From: JAMCTM01 sp023473545
Lineage (GTDB): Bacteria; Patescibacteriota; Microgenomatia; Levybacterales; UBA12049
DNA: 36,201 nt
Assembly (NCBI GenBank): GCA_023473545.1
Contig: JAMCXO010000010.1
Coordinates: 1-36,201 of the forward strand
Reading direction: 5' to 3'
Under the pieces are notes generated by a model. The model searched no databases. It was given only the letters and a program-made list of their open reading frames with translations, and was not told where the DNA came from. Positions 8,089-15,488 of this stretch are shown in pieces. The first letter of the stretch is position 1; each line of letters begins with the position of its first letter. The position numbers and the translations under genes are program-made.

Positions 8089-9292
8089 GCGCAAGGTAAT
8101 CTAATATTGCATTTTCTTTTACAAATGAGAGCCTTTGTTTAATAAAAACATATCTTTGCGGAAAATGCTGTTTTAAATAGTTGGAATTAGTTAGATAAAT
8201 CCTTACAGCTTCGGCAAGATCTTCGCTTAAGGCTTCATGCTCATTGCTTTTATAAATTTTATAATGGCGATCCACATATTCGGAAACAAATTGATGATCT
8301 AATGTTTCTGATTTTTCTTCTTCTGCCACTGCGTAGTATTCGTCAAGGATCTCTTTGTCTATTCCAAAGGCCTGCATTGCATGAACCGTCTCATGAGCAA
8401 TAATACCTAAGAAATAAGCTCTCATTTTGCATTGATCCCTTAAAGGAAGTCCCTGAAGATAATCAAAATGAGATGATTGCTCAACTGCAAACTCGCGAAC
8501 TTTAACAGTGGCAAAACCAGAACCGCTATCCGTAGCGGCCCTTAGCTTAAAAGAGTGCTCAAGATCTTTTGGATCAGTTACGTCTTCAAGCTGCATTTCG
8601 GCTTGTTCGTAAGCAGCTCGATCGGGAAGAACTAAGAATCCTCCTTCCCAACGCGCGCCCAACTCTGTAACACACTGATTGCCAAATTCGACATCTCTGC
8701 ATTGAACCGGAAATCCGCCAACTTTTGCCACCTCCATTAAGCGGCTTTTAACAATGGCGTCTAAACCAAAAGATGACTTTAGCATTTCCCGCAGTTCGTC
8801 GTTTGAAAAATCAAATTCAAATAAATCTGTTTTTTCAAATCCAATTATTTTAGGACCCTTCGTTAACCGTTCAATTGCTTCATCAAAATTACCAACTCCT
8901 CTGTAATTTAAAACACTCATCAAAAGATCATCTGCTTCTTCAGGGGTAATGCCTCTTAATCTTGTCAATTTTTCTGATGTGCTGGCAAAATTGCCATTAA
9001 GCCTATCCAGTCTTTGTCTTTCGTCGTCTGAAATAATTTGAAGCTCCTCTTTTAGTTTTAAAAGTTTTCGGTCAAAAACCCATCTTTGTGGAACTGTGGC
9101 TTTGTCGCTTAATCTCACCCCAAATAATATTGTTTTTCTCGCGCCTTCTACAGCTTTAATATGATCCAGTGCTTCCTGGGGAGAAAATTGGGGATTTATT
9201 TTTATTATAAGAGGAATAACATCACGGTACTGCTGCTTAATATCTTCTGGAATTCCAAACATTCCTTCTCTAAAATCTACTTCTGCTGACAT
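8066..9292 (-). CDS. Putative zinc metallopeptidase-like protein (HExxH)
   Basis: A 408-aa soluble protein without signal peptide. The sequence GIIAHETVHAMQAFG (about residues 295-310) contains HExxH, the zinc-binding motif of zincins, inside a hydrophobic helix as expected. A downstream helix, EALSEDLAEAVRIYL (about 356-370), could give the third, glutamate ligand in a gluzincin-like arrangement. The N-terminal ~250 residues are helical and charged and match nothing I recognise. An AT-rich TAAAAT box lies 9 nt upstream of the ATG, suggesting a leaderless transcript. Peptidase activity is inferred from the motif alone; a cytosolic scaffold with a decayed site remains possible. Confidence 0.6.
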   Translation of the reverse strand: MSAEVDFREGMFGIPEDIKQQYRDVIPLIIKINPQFSPQEALDHIKAVEGARKTILFGVRLSDKATVPQRWVFDRKLLKLKEELQIISDDERQRLDRLNGNFASTSEKLTRLRGITPEEADDLLMSVLNYRGVGNFDEAIERLTKGPKIIGFEKTDLFEFDFSNDELREMLKSSFGLDAIVKSRLMEVAKVGGFPVQCRDVEFGNQCVTELGARWEGGFLVLPDRAAYEQAEMQLEDVTDPKDLEHSFKLRAATDSGSGFATVKVREFAVEQSSHFDYLQGLPLRDQCKMRAYFLGIIAHETVHAMQAFGIDKEILDEYYAVAEEEKSETLDHQFVSEYVDRHYKIYKSNEHEALSEDLAEAVRIYLTNSNYLKQHFPQRYVFIKQRLSFVKENAILDYLAPIAGAFP

Positions 9293-9318
9293 TATGAATT
9301 TATTTTATCAATTTGAGG

Positions 9319-10047
9319 TTAGTTGCCTGGTTGTTGGTTCGTAGTTTCTGTTGGAGATTCCTGCTTTCCTTCTTTTTGTTCGGATTTAGTCTCTGGCTTT
9401 GCTTCGCCTTCTTTTACCTCTTCTCCGGTTGCTTCTGTCTTGGCTTCTTCTGCCGCCTGAGCCTCTTGGGCCGCCTGTTCTTCTGCTTCTTTGCTTATTA
9501 ATTCTGTGATTTTGACAACGATCTGGGAGAAATCGGTTAAGACAGTTGCACCCCCCGGAATTTTTAGATCACCAACGGTTATTTGTTCATCTACCGCTGC
9601 CAAATTTTCTACGTTTACTCCTATTTTCTCCGGCAGGTCTGCAGGCAATGCCTCGATTTCGATTTCGGATAATGTCTGCATTAAAAGCCCGATTTTATCG
9701 GTTACCGCTTTTGCTTCACCAATAATTTCAATCGGCACCATAGACTTAATTTTTTCCTTCAGATTTACCTGATAGAAGTCGGCATGCAGGGGAGTATGCG
9801 TAATTGGAGCAAGCTGAACATTATGGATTAAAACAGGTTTTATTTCGCCGTTTAGCTCAAGATCAATCAAGCCTGTTTCTCCTGTTTCTTTGAACACTTT
9901 TTCAAATTCCTCATAAGGAAGCTTAACAGCGGCAGATTTTATATCCTTGCCATAAATATTGGCGGGTAAGATTTTTTCCCGTCTTAGTTGTTTTACTTTT
10001 TTACCAACCAACTTTCTTTCTTCAACCTTAAGTTTTAATCGTTGCAT
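9319..10047 (-). CDS. rplY: Large ribosomal subunit protein bL25, Ctc-type
   Basis: Binds 5S rRNA in the 50S subunit. At 242 aa it is the long CTC form: an N-terminal L25 beta-barrel (about 1-90, with ILPANIYGKD and LIDLELNGEIKPVLIHNVQ), the conserved TPLHADFYQVNL stretch, and the C-terminal TL5-like domain (about 95-185). Residues after about 190 form a low-complexity Glu/Ala/Lys/Gln tail (roughly 55 residues), probably disordered. A TATAAT box lies directly upstream, so the transcript is predicted to be leaderless. It is divergent from ruvC. Confidence 0.9.
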   Translation of the reverse strand: MQRLKLKVEERKLVGKKVKQLRREKILPANIYGKDIKSAAVKLPYEEFEKVFKETGETGLIDLELNGEIKPVLIHNVQLAPITHTPLHADFYQVNLKEKIKSMVPIEIIGEAKAVTDKIGLLMQTLSEIEIEALPADLPEKIGVNVENLAAVDEQITVGDLKIPGGATVLTDFSQIVVKITELISKEAEEQAAQEAQAAEEAKTEATGEEVKEGEAKPETKSEQKEGKQESPTETTNQQPGN

Positions 10048-10053
10048 GGTTGT

Positions 10054-10082
10054 ATTATACTTTACTTGGATCCGGAAGACAA
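10054..10082 (-). promoter_or_regulatory. Promoter of bL25 gene
   Basis: On the minus strand TTGTCT (10077-10082), a 17-nt spacer and TATAAT (10054-10059). The -10 box ends 6 nt before the ATG at 10047, so the mRNA should be leaderless. Confidence 0.65.
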
Positions 10083-10095
10083 GTAATAAAAACCT

Positions 10096-10578
10096 ATGAC
10101 TATTTTAGGAATAGATCCCGGAATTGGCAGGACAGGCTGGGGGGTAATCAAATGTCAAATGTCAAATGTCAAATGTCAAATGTTTGACTGCATAGAAACC
10201 TCCAGCAGTCTAGCTATCGAGAAACGCCTGGCGATTCTTTACGAAGAAATGACGCAGATTATTCGGAAATACAAGCCGGATGTTTTGGCAATTGAGGAAT
10301 TATTTTTTAACACCAACGCGAAAACGGCGTTTATGGTGGGACAGGCAAGGGGGGTGGTGCTTTTGGCGGCAGGGCAAAATAGCCTGCCTGTTTTTGTTTA
10401 TACTCCCTTACAGGTAAAAATGGCGATAACAGGCTATGGCCGAGCAGAGAAGAGCCAGATAGGACAAATGGTAAAGGTTTTATTGAAATTGAAAGAGATT
10501 CCTAAACTCGATGATATTACCGATGCCCTGGCCGTTGCTGTTACCCATTCCTTTACAAAAAGGTATACGGAAAATTAA
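10096..10578 (+). CDS. ruvC: Crossover junction endodeoxyribonuclease RuvC
   Basis: Resolves Holliday junctions as a dimer with RuvAB. The 160-aa length is normal. Catalytic acids are present: Asp7 (GIDPG), Glu67 (LAIEELFF), and Asp140/Asp143 in LDDITDALAVAVTH; the region KTAFMVGQARGV is typical. The first beta-hairpin loop (residues 19-29) is encoded by a heptanucleotide tandem repeat and reads KCQMSNVKCQM, unlike normal RuvC loops, but the frame is kept. It is divergent from the bL25 gene and lies about 3 kb from ruvAB. Confidence 0.93.
   Translation: MTILGIDPGIGRTGWGVIKCQMSNVKCQMFDCIETSSSLAIEKRLAILYEEMTQIIRKYKPDVLAIEELFFNTNAKTAFMVGQARGVVLLAAGQNSLPVFVYTPLQVKMAITGYGRAEKSQIGQMVKVLLKLKEIPKLDDITDALAVAVTHSFTKRYTEN
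10150..10183 (+). repeat. Heptanucleotide tandem repeat inside ruvC
   Basis: AAATGTC is repeated 4.9 times without a mismatch. Three units make seven codons, so the array is translated as overlapping KCQMSNV-type residues. Gain or loss of one unit would shift the ruvC frame. Confidence 0.95.
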
Positions 10579-10615
10579 AAAAACTGTCGTAATATAAAAT
10601 TTCCAAGTTATCTTC

Positions 10616-11356
10616 TTACACTAGGTTTTGTAAAAGTTTTTGATAATCTTTGCTTGAGATATGCCAATTTTCAGACATCAAAGGATTATCAAGTTCGTTA
10701 ATAACGGAATAGATAAGAAATGCCAGAAGAGCGATAGATAAGGTGATAATGTAATCAAGCCACAGAGTTTTTACTCCAATGAAAAGGGGAAGAACAATAA
10801 CCAAGGTCATGGAGAAAAAAATTAAGATTTGTATTAACATAGGCAGTCTTCGCGAACTATAATGCAAAACGTCATCGTGGTATTCTATTATTCTTATAAT
10901 AATTTGATTGGCTGATTCTATAACAAGAGGATTTTGATTTAGCGAGGAGTAAACAGTTTCTTGTAGTTTTTGGATTGGGGAAATGGTTTCGGCAGTTGAT
11001 TTTTCCTTGTCATCTATATGCCAATCCTCAATAATTTGATTTAAGTAGCTTATTATGTGTTTTTTGATTATTTTATTAACCTTCGGAGAAACGTGAGAGC
11101 TGAAAAGAAGCAGATGCCGAAGGCTCTTTATTTCTCCATGCAATGAAATTGTCAGATTGTTCCAATTTTCCCACTGAGTCTGAATGATAAACGCGGAGAT
11201 CACGCCGAAAACGAGACCGATCGTTGAGTACAAAAGCCCTATTCCGTTAGTTTCGGCCAGAAGAACATGCATGGGGATAATATCAAAATAACGTATTGTA
11301 AAAAATACAATAGTGAAAAGTGAGCCAAAAATTACCATTCGCGCGGTTAATTTCAT
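10616..11356 (-). CDS. DUF4239/bestrophin-like membrane protein
   Basis: A 246-aa integral membrane protein with two hydrophobic segments at the N-terminus (about 5-28 and 38-62) and two near the C-terminus (about 172-194 and 198-220), separated by a helical, soluble middle. The pattern (FGVISAFIIQTQWENW, SLRHLL, and the ending NELDNPLMSENWHIS) matches the DUF4239 family, which is distantly related to bestrophin-type channels. Transport activity has not been shown for most members. It starts 3 bp after a PH-domain membrane gene on the same strand and is probably co-transcribed. Confidence 0.65.
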   Translation of the reverse strand: MKLTARMVIFGSLFTIVFFTIRYFDIIPMHVLLAETNGIGLLYSTIGLVFGVISAFIIQTQWENWNNLTISLHGEIKSLRHLLLFSSHVSPKVNKIIKKHIISYLNQIIEDWHIDDKEKSTAETISPIQKLQETVYSSLNQNPLVIESANQIIIRIIEYHDDVLHYSSRRLPMLIQILIFFSMTLVIVLPLFIGVKTLWLDYIITLSIALLAFLIYSVINELDNPLMSENWHISSKDYQKLLQNLV

Positions 11357-11359
11357 ATC

Positions 11360-11854
11360 TTATTGAAGATAGCGCTTTATATACGCCGTTATTGTTTTTG
11401 CCTGCGAAACGTTTACAAGAATTAAATCCTCTCTTAAATTAGGAGAGGTAATGGTGATGTAGAGAGTGCCATAATTAAATATGCGCCCTAAGATACCCTG
11501 GTATAGCCTGACTGATTTAACATTTTTTAATTCATATATTCGTTCCCTTCTGTTTATGACTCCTTTTATCTCGGTTATTTTATCCTCATCAATAAAATAA
11601 TACCTATGAGTCCATGCTTCAATAAAAAACGAAACAATAACTGCCTGAATAATGTAGAGACTGGAGAGAAATAATAAAAACATAAATGTGATGTTTCGGG
11701 AGGGAACCCAATTTTTATTTAAATCCAGCGTAAGCAGGCGAATAACGAGATACACCGCGTCAAATAATATCATTAAAAAAACTATCCTTGCGACTAAAAG
11801 AACGGTGCTTTCCCTTATTGGCTGCAGTTCAATTTTCATTTTGTCTTGTTCCAT
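11360..11854 (-). CDS. Bacterial PH domain (bPH2-type) membrane protein
   Basis: A 164-aa protein with two membrane helices (about 18-40 and 55-80) followed by a YdbS/YdbT-like bacterial PH domain. Visible features are YYFIDEDKITEIKGVINRRE, the conserved ELKNVKSVRLYQGILGRIFNYGTLYI block and a terminal helix. These proteins are thought to act at the membrane, but their role is unknown. Upstream gene of a likely two-gene operon with the DUF4239-like protein. Confidence 0.75.
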   Translation of the reverse strand: MEQDKMKIELQPIRESTVLLVARIVFLMILFDAVYLVIRLLTLDLNKNWVPSRNITFMFLLFLSSLYIIQAVIVSFFIEAWTHRYYFIDEDKITEIKGVINRRERIYELKNVKSVRLYQGILGRIFNYGTLYITITSPNLREDLILVNVSQAKTITAYIKRYLQ

Positions 11855-11895
11855 GGTTTTGATTTATTGTCCCGGCTGCGATATGCACTGAATAA

Positions 11896-13056
11896 TTATT
11901 GGAAATTTGCGGCGTTGCCAAGCGTTACGGATACAGAAAGTATTTTTCCGTTTCTCCACAGGGAAACACTGATCGTGTCGCCGACCTTATGCCGGCCAAT
12001 AATTGTTGCAAGCTGGGTGTTGTTTAGGCCAATCCGCGTATTATCAATCTTTATGATGATATCTCCTTTTTGAATTCCGGCCTTGTCTGCCGGGGAGCCG
12101 GATATAACCGATTGGATATATGCTCCCGCCGGTACATTATTAAGGATAGCCAGCGACTGGGGGATGGTCATATACGATACGCCTAAGAACGGCTGGGCAA
12201 ACTGTTTGCCGTTTGCCTGAAAATTACTTAAGGCATTTTTAACACTGTTGATAGGAATGGCAAAGCCAATGTTCTGGCCGTTTTGGGCAATCGCGGTATT
12301 CATGCCTATTACCTGACCGGAAGAGTTGACAAGCGGGCCGCCGGAGTTTCCGGGATTAATAGCGGCGTCTGTTTGAATAACATTATCCAAATGTTCCCCT
12401 GATCCCTGAAATTGATTCCCCGCGTTTATCCCCCGTCCAAGTCCGGAGATAACCCCGGTTGTCACGGTATTTCTAAACTGTCCAAGGGCAGTTCCTATTG
12501 CCACCACAAACTGTCCTACCTGCAAATGGGCTGAATCGCCGAGCGTAACAGGGGGAAGCGGATTGCCGGGGTTTTGACTCGGGTCAATTTTTAGAATTGC
12601 GATATCGTTGGTCGGATCACGGTAAATATTTTTCACCGAATATTTTTTGTTATTTGCGGTAATTACCTGATATGTCTCATTGGTGCCTGAAACAACGTGT
12701 TTATTCGTTAAAATCATGCCGTCCGAGGAATAAATAAATCCCGAGCCGATTGTTTGCTGCTTTTGCGGTTGATTAGGAAACTGAAATCCGAAATTGCCAA
12801 ACGGACTAAAAGGCGATAATGGCTGCGGAGAGGTTAGCGTTCCTGTCCCAATAACTGTAACAACGGACGGACCGACGCTTTTTACGATATTAATCGTTGT
12901 TGACTGTTCTGATTCTATTTTTACTGCCGTTCCTGATTTTGGAGACAGAGAAGTTAGTTTATTGGTTTTATCAACCAGCCAAGGATTGCGTGCCCCAATG
13001 TATATTCCTATTGCACAGATTATTGCGATAACCGCGACTGCCTCAATTTTTTTCAT
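11896..13056 (-). CDS. htrA: HtrA/DegP-like S1C serine protease with PDZ domain
   Basis: Membrane-anchored envelope protease of the DegP/DegQ type for protein quality control. From the ATG at 13056 it is 386 aa: signal-anchor helix (about 4-22), trypsin-like domain with catalytic His120 (LTNKHVV), Asp151 (NDIAIL) and Ser238 (NPGNSGGP), and one PDZ domain (about 290-380, GVSYM and SPADKAGIQKGDIIIKI). I chose 13056 rather than the upstream ATG at 13089 because AGAGGG (13065-13070) is a well-placed Shine-Dalgarno and the protein then begins with a classical basic-hydrophobic leader. A Pro/Phe/Gln-rich loop (SPQPLSPFSPFGNF) precedes the His motif. It is divergent from ruvA. Confidence 0.92.
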   Translation of the reverse strand: MKKIEAVAVIAIICAIGIYIGARNPWLVDKTNKLTSLSPKSGTAVKIESEQSTTINIVKSVGPSVVTVIGTGTLTSPQPLSPFSPFGNFGFQFPNQPQKQQTIGSGFIYSSDGMILTNKHVVSGTNETYQVITANNKKYSVKNIYRDPTNDIAILKIDPSQNPGNPLPPVTLGDSAHLQVGQFVVAIGTALGQFRNTVTTGVISGLGRGINAGNQFQGSGEHLDNVIQTDAAINPGNSGGPLVNSSGQVIGMNTAIAQNGQNIGFAIPINSVKNALSNFQANGKQFAQPFLGVSYMTIPQSLAILNNVPAGAYIQSVISGSPADKAGIQKGDIIIKIDNTRIGLNNTQLATIIGRHKVGDTISVSLWRNGKILSVSVTLGNAANFQ

Positions 13057-13176
13057 ATCGTAATCCCTCTTATGGATTTCATATTCCAATAAAGAATTTT
13101 AAGAAAAAAATAACACTCTTTCCTGAAAAAATGCTGAAACAAATTTCTTGAATTGCCGATAAATTGTTTGTCTTCG

Positions 13177-13187
13177 TGTGCTATAAT
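13177..13187 (+). promoter_or_regulatory. Extended -10 promoter of ruvAB
   Basis: TGTGC followed by TATAAT (182-187 in this kilobase), 16 nt before the ruvA ATG. No good -35 is visible, as expected for an extended -10 promoter. The same TGTGC-TAtaaT word precedes valS, the AbiEii-partner gene and the PPM-like gene. Confidence 0.55.
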
Positions 13188-13203
13188 CTTTTTTGCCTAG
13201 GCT

Positions 13204-13791
13204 ATGATTTCTTCTCTAAAAGGTATTGTTGACAGCAGGAACGGTTCATATATTTCTCTGGATGTTTCAGGCGTTGGATACAAAGTGCTTGTGCCAACAG
13301 GCGCGGCATCAAATATGCCTATTGGTTCATCGGTTAAACTTTTTGTGCATACCCATGTTAGAGATGACGCGATAGACCTCTTTGGTTTTTTGGACATTAT
13401 GGATCTAAATCTCTTTGAAAAACTGATTGCCGTTTCCGGGGTAGGTCCAAAAACAGCTATCTCTATTTTTTCGGTTGGAAAACGTTCGGATATCACAAAC
13501 GCCATTATTAAAGGAGATGTGGAGTTTTTTTCTTCTGTGCCGCGCTTAGGCCGTAAGAATGCCCAGAAAATCATTATCGAATTAAGGCCAAAACTTGGAT
13601 CATTGGGGGATTTGGATTTGACAGGGGGGGAAAAAGCGGATAATGAAGTAATAACAGCCTTAAAAAATTTCGGATTTTCCAAAGGGGAGGCAATAGAAGC
13701 AGTTAAAAATATCTCTCCTGATTTAAAAACGGAAGATAAAATAAGAACGGCATTAAAGTACTTGGGCGCGGGCAAGGGCGATGAGCTATGA
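13204..13791 (+). CDS. ruvA: Holliday junction branch migration protein RuvA
   Basis: Binds the four-way junction as a tetramer and loads RuvB. The 195-aa protein has the three usual parts: N-terminal OB fold (MISSLKGIVDSRNGSYISLDVSGVGYKV), central double helix-hairpin-helix (AVSGVGPKTAISIF and VPRLGRKNAQKIIIELRPKL), and a C-terminal UBA-like RuvB-binding domain (ALKNFGFSKGEAIEAVKNI). Its stop overlaps the ruvB start (ATGA), indicating translational coupling. Confidence 0.96.
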   Translation: MISSLKGIVDSRNGSYISLDVSGVGYKVLVPTGAASNMPIGSSVKLFVHTHVRDDAIDLFGFLDIMDLNLFEKLIAVSGVGPKTAISIFSVGKRSDITNAIIKGDVEFFSSVPRLGRKNAQKIIIELRPKLGSLGDLDLTGGEKADNEVITALKNFGFSKGEAIEAVKNISPDLKTEDKIRTALKYLGAGKGDEL

Positions 13792-14828
13792 ATGATTCTT
13801 TAGACACGATTAAAGTAAAAAATCAACAGCCAGATCCCGAGGAGGAGGTGTTATTTACTTCTCTTCGGGCCCACTCTTGGAATGATTTTCATGGACAAAG
13901 AACGATTAAAGACGCCTTGAAAATTGCCATCACCGCTGCCAAAAAAAGGAAGGAATCCCTTGAGCATGTGTTGCTGTATGGACCTCCCGGACTTGGCAAA
14001 ACCACCCTTTCTCATATTATCGCCAAAGAAATGCAGGTTAATATTAGGATTACATCGGGTCCTGCCATAGAAAGAGCCGGGGACCTGGCCTCCATCTTAA
14101 CCAATCTTGAAAGGGGAGACATCCTTTTTATAGATGAGATTCATAGGCTTAACAGGATTGTTGAAGAAACGCTTTATCCGGCAATGGAGGATTACGCTTT
14201 AGATATAATACTTGGTAAGGGTCCTTCCGCGAAAACGCTCCGCTTGGATCTTACACCTTTTACCATTATAGGCGCGACCACCAGGGTTGGTCTTTTATCT
14301 GCTCCTCTTAGGGACAGATTTGGCGTTGTTCACAGACTCTCTTTTTATTCGCCCGGGGAACTTGCGATAATCATCAAAACCGCGGCCCTTAAATTAAAGG
14401 TTTCGATAGATGAATCTAGCTTAGAAGAGATTGCCAAAAGGGCCAGGGGAACACCCAGAATCGCGCTTAAGCTTTTGAAAAGAGCCAGGGATTACGCCCT
14501 GGTTAAAGGAGAAGGAATTATTACGCCATCTATAACCAAAAACGCCTTAGCTATGCTTGAGATAGATTCTCTGGGGCTTGACGCATCGGATAAACGTTTT
14601 CTTCTGTCCATTATAGAAAAACACAACGGGGGGCCTGTGGGGCTAGAAACTATAGCCTCAAGCATAGCCGAGGATATAGGAACAATAGAGGAAGTAATCG
14701 AGCCGTATCTTTTACAGATAGGATTTATAAAAAGGACGCCCAGGGGCAGGGTTGCCACAAGCTCAGCTTACAGCCATCTTAATATTACTAAGACGCAGGA
14801 GAAAGTTAATCAAGCTAAACTTCTATAG
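13788..14828 (+). CDS. ruvB: Holliday junction branch migration ATPase RuvB
   Basis: AAA+ motor that drives branch migration with RuvA. The 346-aa length is normal. Walker A is GPPGLGKTT (residues 65-73), Walker B ILFIDEIHR, sensor 1 IGATTR, the arginine finger lies in APLRDRFGVVHRL, and the C-terminal winged helix includes GGPVGLETIASSIAEDIGTIEEVIEPYLLQ-type sequence ending in KRTPRGRVAT. It overlaps ruvA by 4 bp. With ruvC 3 kb away, the resolvasome is complete but not in a single operon. Confidence 0.97.
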   Translation: MNDSLDTIKVKNQQPDPEEEVLFTSLRAHSWNDFHGQRTIKDALKIAITAAKKRKESLEHVLLYGPPGLGKTTLSHIIAKEMQVNIRITSGPAIERAGDLASILTNLERGDILFIDEIHRLNRIVEETLYPAMEDYALDIILGKGPSAKTLRLDLTPFTIIGATTRVGLLSAPLRDRFGVVHRLSFYSPGELAIIIKTAALKLKVSIDESSLEEIAKRARGTPRIALKLLKRARDYALVKGEGIITPSITKNALAMLEIDSLGLDASDKRFLLSIIEKHNGGPVGLETIASSIAEDIGTIEEVIEPYLLQIGFIKRTPRGRVATSSAYSHLNITKTQEKVNQAKLL

Positions 14829-14882
14829 GTATTTAAAAATCATTCCAAAGTCTGTTTTTCCGTCATTAACAATTTTAAGGTT

Positions 14883-15476
14883 TTAGGTTTTAAACAGAGA
14901 GGCGAGTATTGCCAAACCGATAATCAGCAAAATAATTGCGCTTATCAAATTAAGTTTTCGAAAATCCAATTTTTTGGAAAGTCTTTTGCCTAGGATAATT
15001 GCCATCCCCGCGACCGTCCAGAGAGCGAGTATGGCCCCCATGCCAACAGGGAGAGGATTACCGGTTTTGGCAACAAGAAAAGCAGTGGCCATTTGGCTTA
15101 GGTCTCCCCATTCAAGGGTGAATATAACCAAAAAACTTATCAGGAAAGCTTTTCTGTGATGCTTAAAACCTTTTCCTACTTCTTGTTCTTCTTTTTTGAG
15201 TTCCTGTTTTTCATTGCGTTTGAAAACAAGAATGGCAAAGACAATAAAGACAGCGGCGCTTAAAAAATGAACTGGTTTTTGAGGAAGCCTTAAAAGAATA
15301 CTGCCTAAGAGCACGCCGACTGTTGTTTGTATGGCAAAGGCAAGCCAGGCGCCAAGAATAAGACCGGCCGCTTTATGGCGAATGGATAAGGCGACAAGCG
15401 CGATGGCAGTTTTGTCCGGCAGTTCCGAAGTAAAAATTGTAATAAACGAAAGTATAAATACGGTAAGAAAATTCAT
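14883..15476 (-). CDS. GDT1/TMEM165 family cation transporter (UPF0016)
   Basis: A 197-aa polytopic membrane protein with about six helices in two homologous halves. Each half has the family motif in variant form: ELPDKTAIAL near residue 18 and EWGDLSQMAT near residue 121 (consensus E-x-G-D-K/R-S/T). Family members export Mn2+ or exchange Ca2+/Mn2+ for H+. A charged cytoplasmic linker (KRNEKQELKKEEQEVGKGF) separates the halves. Pro replaces Gly in the first motif and Leu replaces Lys/Arg in the second, so ion selectivity may differ. Confidence 0.8.
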   Translation of the reverse strand: MNFLTVFILSFITIFTSELPDKTAIALVALSIRHKAAGLILGAWLAFAIQTTVGVLLGSILLRLPQKPVHFLSAAVFIVFAILVFKRNEKQELKKEEQEVGKGFKHHRKAFLISFLVIFTLEWGDLSQMATAFLVAKTGNPLPVGMGAILALWTVAGMAIILGKRLSKKLDFRKLNLISAIILLIIGLAILASLFKT

Positions 15477-15488
15477 TTTTTATTTATA

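Noticed and set aside
9313..9772. Hydrophobic ORFs on the plus strand opposite bL25
   Set aside because: They are antisense to a clear bL25 coding sequence and derive from its Glu/Lys-rich tail codons.
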